A stretch of 64,000 nt of DNA. Source: CALRQJ02 sp943370285 (GTDB taxonomy: Bacteria > Bacteroidota > Bacteroidia > Chitinophagales > Chitinophagaceae). The stretch is taken from the NCBI GenBank assembly GCA_943370285.1, contig CALRQJ020000003.1, positions 62,001-126,000 of the forward strand. The letters are read 5' to 3'. The notes below the pieces were generated by a model. That model saw nothing but the letters and a program-made list of their open reading frames with translations, made no database searches and had not been told where the DNA came from. Positions within the stretch are counted from its first letter, which is position 1; each line of letters opens with the position of its first letter. A program made the position numbers and the translations under genes. Of this stretch, positions 41,592 to 50,366 are shown piece after piece.

Positions 41592-43376
41592 TTATTGTTT
41601 TAATACATAAGATTTTCTGGAGTTGCCAATAACGCTACCAATATTATAGGTGATAGCAAGGAAATAGCTATTGCTCCATTTCTCGGTTAAAGGCACACCG
41701 GTATTGGCTATATTTCTATACCAATTGTAATTGTTGATACCTGCTGATGGGGTGCTTAAACTGTCTGTTTGATAGGTGGGCAAATAACCATTGGAGAGGC
41801 GTTTTACTTTTCCAAAATTCATGCCTGCACTTACAATAAAGCGTTCTTCAATGCCTAGTGGTACACCAAGACCAAGCACATAATTTACGGTTTGGTTACT
41901 GCCATTTAAAGAAAAGCCCGAGGTAATGGCAAAGTTGATGCGGCTGCCTGTTCTAAAGTAAGCATGTGCCAATAAGGCAAAGCCAATATTAAATTTTCCT
42001 TTATTGTCTTCTACAATGATAGAACTATCGCCTGTTCGGGTATAAAGCCTATAGTTTTCATCTTTTAAACCCGTACCTAAAAAGCCGGTGCTAAAATCAA
42101 GCTTAAATCCGTTTTTGTTTTTTAATACGATTTCTCGGGTAGCATATACCTGACCATCTTTGGTATAACTCAAATTGATATTGGTTAAATCGGTATTGGC
42201 TACTTGAAAGGGTTGAATATAAATGGTACGTCTGTTGTAGATAGAATCGTACACTTTGATTAATGAATCTTTTAGGTGCGTAATTCTTACACTTGAATCA
42301 ACAAGTTGTTTTTTATAGATAGAATCGATTTCGTGATGTATTTGAACAAACTTTTCTAATTGGGCTTTAAAATCTTCATTGACAGTATTGATTTGTTGAT
42401 TGAGCTTCGAAATTTCATTGCCAAGACTTTGAACTATTTTAACATCGATTTTTTTAAACTCATCTTCTATAGCGGATTTAATTTTTTCTGATTTTTGAAT
42501 TAATACATTAATGGCTGTTACATCAAACTTATGGGTTGTATCTGCAATAACTTTTACTTTTAATTCCTCTAGCTCTAGTTTAATACTATCTGCCAAATCT
42601 GCTAAGCTCTTCTTATAGTCTTTAAGGCTAATTTCATTCTTTGAAGACGGATTACTTTTGTTTTGAATGTTAATATAATTTTCGTTTAACTCTTTCAGTT
42701 TTTTCGCAAAATCTTTTGCTTTGTCTTTTACTTCATCAATTCCATCATCAAATTTTTTATCTACCTCTTTCAACGTTTCACTTGAATCAATATTTGCTTT
42801 TGCTTTTGCTTTAATTTTTTCATCTCTTTCATTTGCTTCTCTAATGATTCTTGCTGTATCAACTTTTACTGTTTCATTAAAAGCCCCACCATAACTATTC
42901 AACACATTATTAAAATTGGCGGCAGCTTCTTGGTTTTGATTTACAAAATCAACTGCGGCTCTTATATCTTCATTTTTAGGCACATTCGTAAACATCAACC
43001 TAATAAAAGAGCCCACTGCAGGTTTGTAGTATCTGCCAGCCACTAAATATTTTGGTTTTTTAATATCATCTCCTGGGTAAACTAATTTTCTTTCTTTTAA
43101 CTGTATGGTATATTTATTCCCATTAATAATGGTGTCTTTTGTTATATTAACATCTTTATATACGGGTTTAATTAATGTCTTTCGGTAGAAGTTAATTTTT
43201 GAGTCTTGAGATTTAATGTGCTTTTTAGTAGGCAATGTAATATTGCCATTGGCTACATCAAATTGAATAATAAATTGTTTTTGATTGCTGGCATCAATAT
43301 CAGAACTGTCTAAAGTTGTTTGACTAATGCCTTGAATGGAAATGAAGCTTACTAACAACCATAACATTTGTTTCAT
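41592..43376 (-). CDS. Secreted coiled-coil protein with C-terminal barrel-like region
   Basis: A 594-residue exported protein. ATG 43376 is chosen because it opens the signal peptide (MKQMLWLLVSFISIQGISQT); the frame runs further upstream to 43541 but with non-signal sequence. Residues ~130-400 are a long Lys/Glu-rich coiled coil (DKKFDDGIDEVKDKAKDFAK). The C-terminal ~190 residues alternate hydrophobic and polar strands (RINFAITSGFSLNGSNQTVN, FIVSAGMNFGKVKRLSNGY), like a small outer-membrane barrel. A periplasm-spanning envelope role is plausible. No family recognised. Confidence 0.7.
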   Translation of the reverse strand: MKQMLWLLVSFISIQGISQTTLDSSDIDASNQKQFIIQFDVANGNITLPTKKHIKSQDSKINFYRKTLIKPVYKDVNITKDTIINGNKYTIQLKERKLVYPGDDIKKPKYLVAGRYYKPAVGSFIRLMFTNVPKNEDIRAAVDFVNQNQEAAANFNNVLNSYGGAFNETVKVDTARIIREANERDEKIKAKAKANIDSSETLKEVDKKFDDGIDEVKDKAKDFAKKLKELNENYINIQNKSNPSSKNEISLKDYKKSLADLADSIKLELEELKVKVIADTTHKFDVTAINVLIQKSEKIKSAIEDEFKKIDVKIVQSLGNEISKLNQQINTVNEDFKAQLEKFVQIHHEIDSIYKKQLVDSSVRITHLKDSLIKVYDSIYNRRTIYIQPFQVANTDLTNINLSYTKDGQVYATREIVLKNKNGFKLDFSTGFLGTGLKDENYRLYTRTGDSSIIVEDNKGKFNIGFALLAHAYFRTGSRINFAITSGFSLNGSNQTVNYVLGLGVPLGIEERFIVSAGMNFGKVKRLSNGYLPTYQTDSLSTPSAGINNYNWYRNIANTGVPLTEKWSNSYFLAITYNIGSVIGNSRKSYVLKQ

Positions 43377-43817
43377 AAACAATGAGTGTTTTTCGCCTAC
43401 TCTATTTATAATTCCCGTTTTCGGCAATCCGGGTTTATAGTATCTGATAGTTAAAAAATGGAATTGGAAGTATATAGTTGCGGTCAATGGAAGGCAGCAC
43501 AGTCTTAAAGCAAAGAGGCAGCCTTTATGAGGAGGCTGCACTCTTATTTTTCAATCCCCCAATTGAAAACGCTACTATGGAAAATCATTTAATGACACAA
43601 ATATGGCGGCTAACCATACACTAGTCAACCCGTAGTTTCCACGTATTTTTCCCCGTGATTTCACGGGTATGCTTACCCCGTGAAATCACGGGGTTGAAAA
43701 ATAATTCTGGTTGATTATCAATGCATTAACCCCTTTTCAAAAAAATAATTTTGGAATCGCTTTTGCCGCACTACTAAATTGGAAGATTGTTTTTTAACCC
43801 CTAATCTTATTTGTACC
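43377..43817. other. Intergenic region with hairpins
   Basis: No gene. AGGCAGCCT/AGGCTGC-type inverted arms occur near 43517-43537. At 43651-43667 and 43676-43693 lie CCCCGTGATTTCACGGG and CCCCGTGAAATCACGGGG, reverse complements of each other and each nearly self-palindromic. The divergent genes start on either side. Confidence 0.6.
43651..43693. repeat. Double inverted repeat CCCCGTGATTTCACGGG / CCCCGTGAAATCACGGGG
   Basis: The two arms (43651-43667 and 43676-43693) are separated by TATGCTTA. Each arm can fold alone through CCCGTGA/TCACGGG or pair with the other. Seen once in the window. Confidence 0.75.
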
Positions 43818-44180
43818 ATGACCAAAAATCAACCCATTCCGGCGTCAGATGCCCTACCTTGCATTCAGGCATACGCCGCATTAATGTCGCCCAATGCAAA
43901 CCCCAATGCTATTGCACAGGCCTACACTACTTACACCGGTTTTCACCCTGCCCAATTAAAAGCTTGGTTAGAAGAAAATGCCGTACTAGACAACAGTACT
44001 ACCATTCGTTTTTATTCGGGTGTGTATACCGAAGACTTTGTAAACAAATACAATTTGCCGAAAGATCGTATAGGTAAAATCAGCATCTTTATATGGGCAG
44101 ATTATAATCGCATCGTTAACCCTTCTGATGGCCCAAGAACAGAAGATTATTTTTTTAATAACGGCAATACTAATCCATAA
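43818..44180 (+). CDS. Hypothetical protein, first gene of a two-component operon
   Basis: A 120-residue soluble protein. ATG 43818 is preferred to the TTG at 43779, which gives a non-conserved-looking extension. Features include IPASDALPCIQAYAALMSPN, a helical middle and TIRFYSGVYTEDFVNKYNLP. Its stop shares one base with the start of the next membrane gene. No family recognised. Confidence 0.65.
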   Translation: MTKNQPIPASDALPCIQAYAALMSPNANPNAIAQAYTTYTGFHPAQLKAWLEENAVLDNSTTIRFYSGVYTEDFVNKYNLPKDRIGKISIFIWADYNRIVNPSDGPRTEDYFFNNGNTNP

Positions 44181-44845
44181 TGAAACTGCAACCTTATTAT
44201 TATTTTATGTTTTTGACCCTGCTGGCAGCTATATGGCATTGCCGAAAATATGGTCGTACCTATATGGCATTATTTATTCCATATATGGCTTTCATTATTG
44301 GTATCGAATTAACTACATTATATATTAAGTTTGTTTTGGATGGTAAAACGGGTTGGATATATAATATTGTTACCCCGTTAGAAAATTGTTTCTATGCCTA
44401 TATCATCTATCAATTTGTTGGTAAGCCCCTATACAAAAAATTTATTTTTTATAGTATTACCATATTTACTATCGGGGTTTTTTGTTATTTGATATTTATT
44501 ACCGGGTTCGATGATTTTAGTCCCATGATTATTAGTACAAGCAGTATACTTATGGTTATTATTGCTTGTTTATTGTTTTATGAATATTTGAATAGCGAAG
44601 ATTATTCGATTTACCGTAATTGGACGGCAGCTATTTGGCTCTGTGTTGGGGTAATGATTTTTTATGCCGGCATTGCCTATTGCTTCGCTTTATATGATTA
44701 TATATTGGCTAATCAGCTAAAAATGTTTGGCGAAAAGTTATACGTTATTATTCCTAGGTATTTAAGTATTATTCTGTATAGTTGCCTTACCATTTCACTT
44801 ATCGTATGGAAACAGAAGAAGTCAACCAGCAGGTATTTAAAGTAA
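44180..44845 (+). CDS. Multi-pass membrane protein of the two-component operon
   Basis: A 221-residue protein with about six membrane helices (for example YYYFMFLTLLAAIWHCRKYG and MIISTSSILMVIIACLLFYE). The start overlaps the previous stop by one base and the end overlaps the histidine kinase by 40 bp. This tight packing suggests it is the membrane sensor or partner of the kinase. Function inferred from context only. Confidence 0.7.
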   Translation: MKLQPYYYFMFLTLLAAIWHCRKYGRTYMALFIPYMAFIIGIELTTLYIKFVLDGKTGWIYNIVTPLENCFYAYIIYQFVGKPLYKKFIFYSITIFTIGVFCYLIFITGFDDFSPMIISTSSILMVIIACLLFYEYLNSEDYSIYRNWTAAIWLCVGVMIFYAGIAYCFALYDYILANQLKMFGEKLYVIIPRYLSIILYSCLTISLIVWKQKKSTSRYLK

Positions 44846-45585
44846 TTGTAGCCAGTTTAGTGCTGGTAGTTATGGCGGGGTTTATATTATTAACCGTGGT
44901 TTCTTTTGTTAAAAAGAAACGAGACCTCTTAAAAGAAAAAGCGATGCTCAAAGCCAATTACGAACAAACGCTGCTGCAAACGCAGTTAGAAATTCAAGAA
45001 CAAACCTTGCGTACCATTAGTCAGGAGATTCATGATAATATTGGTCAGGTGTTGAGCTTAGCCAAATTAAATTTAGCTGCTATCACGGGTATAGATAAGG
45101 GTCAAGAACGTTTAACGGCTACCCGAGATTTAGTAAGTAAAGCCATTACCGATTTAAGAGATTTGAGCAAAAGCTTGAATGCCGATAGAATTAGAGATAC
45201 CGGTTTAGTAGCTGCTATACAACATGAGTTACATCAGCTCGAAAAAACCGGTCAGTTTACTACTAGTTTTACCCATGAGGCAGATATTACTTTTCTGTCA
45301 GATGCTCAAACGGTGATATTATTTAGAATAATTCAGGAGACGTTGAATAATATCATGAAACATGCTGAGGCAACCCATATTGCCGTTGCGATTACTTCAG
45401 CTAAACAGCAGTTAATGATTACAATTAATGATAATGGAAAAGGATTTGATCGGTCTGCTGCTCGGCATGGGTTAGGTCTTCAAAATATTATTAATCGTGC
45501 TGCTGTTATACAAGCCACAGCTACTATTGATAGTGTAGTTAATGAAGGCACAACGGTTACCATCACCCTAAATACACCGCTTTAA
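44806..45585 (+). CDS. Sensor histidine kinase, HisKA_3 / NarL-partner type
   Basis: A 259-residue kinase that probably phosphorylates the response regulator encoded next. One membrane helix near the N-terminus (KVIVASLVLVVMAGFILLTV) is followed by a coiled coil and the HisKA_3 phosphoacceptor His76 in SQEIHDNIGQVLSLAKLNL. The ATPase domain shows NNIMKHAEATH (N box), NDNGKGFD and GLGLQNI. There is no periplasmic sensor domain, so sensing likely relies on the preceding membrane protein. ATG 44806 is chosen over an upstream TTG. The response regulator begins 1 bp after its stop. Confidence 0.9.
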   Translation: METEEVNQQVFKVIVASLVLVVMAGFILLTVVSFVKKKRDLLKEKAMLKANYEQTLLQTQLEIQEQTLRTISQEIHDNIGQVLSLAKLNLAAITGIDKGQERLTATRDLVSKAITDLRDLSKSLNADRIRDTGLVAAIQHELHQLEKTGQFTTSFTHEADITFLSDAQTVILFRIIQETLNNIMKHAEATHIAVAITSAKQQLMITINDNGKGFDRSAARHGLGLQNIINRAAVIQATATIDSVVNEGTTVTITLNTPL

Positions 45586-45586
45586 T

Positions 45587-46237
45587 ATGATATGTATAGG
45601 TCTTGTAGATGATCATGTGTTACTGCGTAATGGATTGGCGGCATTGGTCAATTCTTTTCCGGGTTGTAAAGTAGTATTTGAGGCCGGTAATGGTAAAGAG
45701 TTGATGCAGAAGCTGAAGCCAAAGTCGCCACCCGATGTGGTGTTGATGGATATTACCATGCCGGTGATGGATGGCTATGCCGCTACCAAGTGGTTGTCTG
45801 TTAATCACCCCACCGTAAAAGTGTTGGCATTGAGTATGTTAGATGATGAACAGGCCATCATTAGAATGTTACATCATGGGGCCAAGGGTTTTATTCTCAA
45901 AGATTGTGAGCCGATAGAATTGCAATTGGCCATTTCGGCAGTAGCCAATAAAGGATTTTATCATAGCGAATTGGTGAGTGGTAAAATCATGCAATCGATG
46001 CAAAACGGTGGTGGTGTAAATGCTGCCGCAAAACCAACCGTTGTTTTTACAGATAGAGAAATGGAATTATTATTATTGGCCTGCACCGAAAAACCCTATC
46101 GAGAAATTGCCGAAGAGATGGGCATTAGCCAACGTACAGTAGAAGGTTATTGCGATAACCTCTATCAAAAGACCGGCGTTAAAACAAGAATTGGCTTGGT
46201 GATTTATGCGATTAAAAATGGGTTGTTGGAGTTGTAG
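45587..46237 (+). CDS. Response regulator, NarL/LuxR family
   Basis: A 216-residue DNA-binding regulator. The receiver domain shows the acidic pair DDH, phospho-acceptor Asp55 in VVLMDITMPVMDG and Lys in FILKDCEP. The C-terminal LuxR helix-turn-helix is FTDREMELLLLACTEKPYRE plus IAEEMGISQRTVEGYCDNLY. It completes a four-gene unit with the upstream 120-aa, membrane and kinase genes. Targets unknown. Confidence 0.93.
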   Translation: MICIGLVDDHVLLRNGLAALVNSFPGCKVVFEAGNGKELMQKLKPKSPPDVVLMDITMPVMDGYAATKWLSVNHPTVKVLALSMLDDEQAIIRMLHHGAKGFILKDCEPIELQLAISAVANKGFYHSELVSGKIMQSMQNGGGVNAAAKPTVVFTDREMELLLLACTEKPYREIAEEMGISQRTVEGYCDNLYQKTGVKTRIGLVIYAIKNGLLEL

Positions 46238-46304
46238 GTTTTATATGCTTTAGTTTGTTTGTACTCATGGGGTCTTCTTTTTTTGTACTAGCAGGGTAGG
46301 CCTT

Positions 46305-46360
46305 GTCTTGCTGGGGTCTCCAAGTATTGCCCTTGTAGCTTAGCCATGGGACCCGGCAGA
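46305..46360 (+). repeat. REP-like element
   Basis: GTCTTGCTGGGGTCTCCAAG at the left and TAGCCATGGGACCCGGCAGA at the right. Same subtype and orientation as the copy at 36651 beside RAYT. Confidence 0.82.
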
Positions 46361-46457
46361 ACACTGTATAATAAAATTAGAGGAAACGGCAACAGCTTGA
46401 CTTTGTTTGGTGATTTAAAAACCGTTGGCCGACAAATAAGCTTGGATTAAGTTATGC

Positions 46458-47108
46458 TTATCTTGTTTTTCTTATGTACTCCTGAATAATTTTGTTGTCT
46501 GTTTTTCTGCTTTTAAGTATTTGGATGATCAAATCATATGGAATTTGTTTTCCTTTAATTTTAGCCATTAAATTATACTGCATATTTTGATTGTCTACCG
46601 TAACAAGTATGCCATAATCAGGACTAAAATATGTTTCTCCATCAACAGATGTTATGTGATTATGCTTTGTGCCACATAAAGGGTCGTAACAGTTGTAGTT
46701 AATGTGCTTGTAAATCAAGTATGATGAATCTCCTACTTTATAAGTTTGTAGTGCTGATATATAGCGGTCATTTGTAGAGAGCGTCAACAATTTTACTTTT
46801 TGAGCCTTTTTTGTGGTATCAATATTTTTTCTTTTTTCAATACTAGACAAGGGCACAGTCCAAGAATAAATATTTCTACTTTTAGAAGTAGCTTTAATTA
46901 AAAAATCATTTTTCCTTCGTTGAATAGAATACTTAGGATAAAAGTATACTCCTGAACTTAATTTTGGTGAATAATTGATTAATAGCAAACACTGTACATC
47001 AGTAAAATTAGTACTGCGGATATTTTTTTCTTTTGTTTGTAAAGTGTCTTGAGCGGAGCAAAAAAACGGACTGAAAAAGAAAGTCGTTAAAAGTAAAAGT
47101 ATTCTCAT
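46458..47108 (-). CDS. Secreted protein of unknown function
   Basis: A 216-residue exported protein with a signal peptide (ILLLLTTFFFSPFFCSAQ). The mature part is mixed strands, with KYSIQRRKNDFLIKATSKSR, CYDPLCGTKHNHITSVDGET and YFSPDYGILVTVDNQNMQYN. Two cysteines near CYDPLC could form a disulfide. No family recognised. It is monocistronic beside a REP-like element. Confidence 0.65.
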   Translation of the reverse strand: MRILLLLTTFFFSPFFCSAQDTLQTKEKNIRSTNFTDVQCLLLINYSPKLSSGVYFYPKYSIQRRKNDFLIKATSKSRNIYSWTVPLSSIEKRKNIDTTKKAQKVKLLTLSTNDRYISALQTYKVGDSSYLIYKHINYNCYDPLCGTKHNHITSVDGETYFSPDYGILVTVDNQNMQYNLMAKIKGKQIPYDLIIQILKSRKTDNKIIQEYIRKTR

Positions 47109-47172
47109 AAAGCTGCTGATAAAGATTAAATATACAAAACCCCTATAACCATATTTAATAATACTGCCCTAA

Positions 47173-47787
47173 TTAACGACCCGATTTAATTTGTACAAAG
47201 TCTTCAAATTGGGTAAAATACGTTAGTCCTACAACTAATAGCATCGAACTTATGACGTATACTTTCTGCATAATGGCTGTTAAACCCAAATAACCTAAAC
47301 CATAAAAGGAAAAAAAGCAGTAATACGTCAACAAGCAAAAAATACAGCAGAATTTGAGGAAATGAAGTTTTGACTTCAGGATACATACAGTAATAATAAA
47401 TAAGCCGGCCAATGTTAAAACAATCGATATTGTTCCTATATCATGCAATGGTGTAGCAATTAAGAAAATAAAAATTATGTTGGCAGCACCTATATATTTC
47501 AAAATATTAGTCCAGGGTGAGGAAGCTATTTTTTTCGACATATTGATAAAAAAAACACCATAAGCTATTGAGTGGAATGCCATCCCAATCATTGCCCAAA
47601 TCCGGCCCGTGTTTTCCAAACCATTGATTGCTTTTGGTGTAAACAAATTGCTTAGGAAATTTTTTGACCAATCAAACCCAATAGAATTTTTATCCAGCAA
47701 TGAGCCGCCTGGATAAACCAAGGTTGCTTTCATTATTAATAGCACTGAAGTAGCCATACATATCAAAACTAAATGCTTCTTTATCAC
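47173..47787 (-). CDS. DUF998-like membrane protein
   Basis: A 204-residue protein with about six membrane helices. The N-terminal loop FDWSKNFLSNLFTPKAINGL followed by NTGRIWAMIGMAFHSIAYG resembles the DUF998 class of small membrane proteins. The extracytoplasmic loop after the first helix is the usual location of this motif. Function unknown. Confidence 0.7.
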   Translation of the reverse strand: MIKKHLVLICMATSVLLIMKATLVYPGGSLLDKNSIGFDWSKNFLSNLFTPKAINGLENTGRIWAMIGMAFHSIAYGVFFINMSKKIASSPWTNILKYIGAANIIFIFLIATPLHDIGTISIVLTLAGLFIITVCILKSKLHFLKFCCIFCLLTYYCFFSFYGLGYLGLTAIMQKVYVISSMLLVVGLTYFTQFEDFVQIKSGR

Positions 47788-47885
47788 TTGTTTAATGTTA
47801 AGGTCATAAATAAGTTATTTATAGTTGTGGCAAAGTTGTTTGTAAGCAATAGTACCCATCAAATATACGTAATGCGGCTGGCTGT

Positions 47886-47931
47886 ATTCCCTTGGCTTAG
47901 GCACGGGGCTTGGTAAGGAGACCCCGGCAGA
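47886..47931 (-). repeat. REP-like element, left arm lost
   Basis: TTCCCTTGGCTTAGGCACGG at the left and GGTAAGGAGACCCCGGCAG at the right. The interior GGCACGGGGCTTGGTAA is almost the same as the copy at 31054. Rightmost member found. Confidence 0.72.
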
Positions 47932-48040
47932 ACTAAACCATCAACCCCTCATTGTACTAACCAATTCTTAAAATTTAATCCTCGTTTTTATAATTGGTGA
48001 TACAAGCCTATCTTGCACGCCACAAAAAAGCAATTTAGGT

Positions 48041-48535
48041 ATGGAATACAGTAAATTAGTATCGGTAACCGGCATGAGTGGCCTGTTTGAACTGGTAGGT
48101 AGCAAGAAAGATGGTGGCATTGTACGTTCTTTAGAAGATGGTACTACCAAATTTATCAGCAGCCGCATCCATAATTTCTCTCATTTAGAAAGTATTGAAG
48201 TATATACCGTTAGAGATAATGTGAATTTAGTAGATGTTTTTCAAGCGATGGATAAAGCAGGTTCGGCATTACCATCAGAGAAAGACAATGCTGCCATTAA
48301 AGCCTATTTTCAGCAGGTATATCCCGATATGGATTTCGACCGAGTATATACCAGCGACATGAAGAAAATGGTAAAATGGTACAGTGTACTAAAAGCCAAT
48401 AATGTTGAACTGGTATTAACCGATATGCCCGAAGAAGAAGTAGAGGCAGTAGAGGAAGCTCCTGCTGCAGTAGCCGAACCAGCGGAAGAAGCACCCAAGA
48501 AAAAAGCTACACGTAAAAAGAAATCAGAGGAATAA
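48041..48535 (+). CDS. DUF5606 protein
   Basis: A 164-residue Bacteroidota-specific protein. The N-terminal KLVSVTGMSGLFELVGSKKD and GIVRSLEDGTTKFISSRIHN are the family hallmark (residues ~5-45). LPSEKDNAAIKAYFQQVYPD and DRVYTSDMKKMVKWYSVL follow, then an Ala/Glu/Lys-rich tail ending in TRKKKSEE. No membrane segment. Role unknown, though its presence across the phylum suggests a core function. Confidence 0.9.
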   Translation: MEYSKLVSVTGMSGLFELVGSKKDGGIVRSLEDGTTKFISSRIHNFSHLESIEVYTVRDNVNLVDVFQAMDKAGSALPSEKDNAAIKAYFQQVYPDMDFDRVYTSDMKKMVKWYSVLKANNVELVLTDMPEEEVEAVEEAPAAVAEPAEEAPKKKATRKKKSEE

Positions 48536-48603
48536 TTTCCTCTTTCTTTTTTTAAGCCCTTTTTGTTCACCGGCCATAGGCCGCTATTTTGAATTGCATC
48601 ATC

Positions 48604-50334
48604 ATGACCAATTATTCAGCCGATATACAAAAAACACCGCGTCATTTTATTCCTGCCGATTTTACTGTAACCAATTGGGAGGCTCTCCAACCTTTTTTCG
48701 ATAATTTGGAACAACGTGAAATAAACACTTTAGCCGATTTAGAACAATGGTTAAAAGACAGTAGTGAACTAGAAGCCGTGATTAGCGAAGACGCTTGTTG
48801 GCGTCAAATTAAAATGACTTGCGATACTACCGATAAAGCATTGGAAGAAGCGTTTACCTATTTCTGCATGGACATTCAGCCCCATATTCAGCCCTATGCC
48901 GACAGGTTGAACCGTAAGCTGTTGGCTTCACCTTTCTTAGCTGAATTGGATCAAGAAAAATTTTATACGTATATCCGCAGCGTTAAGAAAAACATTGAAT
49001 TGTACAGAGCCGAAAATATTCCACTGCAAGCCGAACTCAGTGTCATGCAACAACAGTATGGCGCTATCTCCGGTAAAATGACGGTGGAGGTAAATGGTCA
49101 GGAATATACACTACAACAAGCTTCTAAATTTTTAGAAAGTCATGATAGAAGTTTGAGAGAAGCCGTGTATCGTAAAATTCAGGATAGAAGACAAGTAGAT
49201 AAAGACCAGCTGCATGAATTGTATTCCACGCTGATTGCAAAGCGTCACCAAGTAGCTTTAAATGCAGGCTTTGCTAATTATAGAGATTATAAGTTTGCCG
49301 AGTTAGGCCGATTCGATTATACCGCAGCCGATTGTTTTCAATTTCATGAAGCCGTTAAATTACATGTGCTGCCATTAATTGAAAAAATTTATCAGCGTAA
49401 AAAAGCAAAGCTTGGATTAGATACGTTGAAACCTTGGGATACCGAAGCCGAACCCGAAGGCATTCAACCTTTAAAGCCATTTACCAACGGTAAAGAATTG
49501 TATGAAAAAACAGTTCAATGTTTTGAACAACTGAATCCATTCTTTGCCAATTGTTTGCGTAAGATGGATGAGTTGAAACATTTTGATTTAGAGAGTAGAA
49601 AAGGTAAAGCACCCGGAGGTTATAATTGTCCGTTAGCAGAAAGTGGAGCCCCCTTTATTTTTATGAATGCTGCCGGACAAATGAGTGATGTTACCACTAT
49701 GGTTCACGAAGGTGGTCATGCCATACATTCTTTCTTAAGTCATCCATTAGAGTTGAGTGCATTTAAAGAATACCCGATGGAAATTGCCGAAGTAGCGAGT
49801 ATGGCGATGGAATTATTCAGCATGCACCATTGGGAAAGTTTTTTTGACAATGCCGACGATTTAAAAAGAGCCAAAGAACATCAACTCGAAAGAACCATCA
49901 CCATCTTTCCTTGGATTGCTATTATCGATAAATTTCAACATTGGGTATATGAAAACCCAACCCATTCTATTCAAGAAAGAACAGATAAATGGATGGAGAT
50001 ACTCACTGAGTTTTCTACCAGCAGCATAGATTTTACGGGGTTAGATATGTATCGTCAAACAGCTTGGCAGCGTCAATTGCACCTGTTTGAAGTGCCCTTT
50101 TATTATATTGAATATGGTATTGCTCAATTGGGTGCCATAGGCATGTGGATGCAATACCAGCAACATCCGCAAGCTGCCATTCAAAATTATATCAATGCAT
50201 TAAGCTTGGGCGGTACTAAAACTTTGCCTGCCTTGTATGAAGCAGCAGGTTTGAAATTTGATTTATCGCCCAATCATATCAAAACATTGATGGCTTTTGT
50301 AAATACGCAGATGGAGGAGTTAACCAACGCTTAA
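48604..50334 (+). CDS. M3-family metallopeptidase (oligoendopeptidase F-like)
   Basis: Zinc oligopeptidase of about 576 residues. The HExxH active site is VHEGGHAIHSFLS with the third ligand in the following EIAEVASMAMELF. The N-terminal two thirds are the helical cap of the M3 fold (ANYRDYKFAELGRFDYTA). ATG 48604 is chosen; a TTG at 48589 would add five residues. Cytoplasmic, likely trimming oligopeptides. No signal peptide. Confidence 0.92.
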   Translation: MTNYSADIQKTPRHFIPADFTVTNWEALQPFFDNLEQREINTLADLEQWLKDSSELEAVISEDACWRQIKMTCDTTDKALEEAFTYFCMDIQPHIQPYADRLNRKLLASPFLAELDQEKFYTYIRSVKKNIELYRAENIPLQAELSVMQQQYGAISGKMTVEVNGQEYTLQQASKFLESHDRSLREAVYRKIQDRRQVDKDQLHELYSTLIAKRHQVALNAGFANYRDYKFAELGRFDYTAADCFQFHEAVKLHVLPLIEKIYQRKKAKLGLDTLKPWDTEAEPEGIQPLKPFTNGKELYEKTVQCFEQLNPFFANCLRKMDELKHFDLESRKGKAPGGYNCPLAESGAPFIFMNAAGQMSDVTTMVHEGGHAIHSFLSHPLELSAFKEYPMEIAEVASMAMELFSMHHWESFFDNADDLKRAKEHQLERTITIFPWIAIIDKFQHWVYENPTHSIQERTDKWMEILTEFSTSSIDFTGLDMYRQTAWQRQLHLFEVPFYYIEYGIAQLGAIGMWMQYQQHPQAAIQNYINALSLGGTKTLPALYEAAGLKFDLSPNHIKTLMAFVNTQMEELTNA

Positions 50335-50366
50335 TCCCATAAGTAATATCATCTTATCTTTACCGC

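Noticed and set aside
44782..44805. TTG start for the histidine kinase
   Set aside because: It lies inside the membrane-protein gene and adds eight residues unlike the family. ATG 44806 fits.
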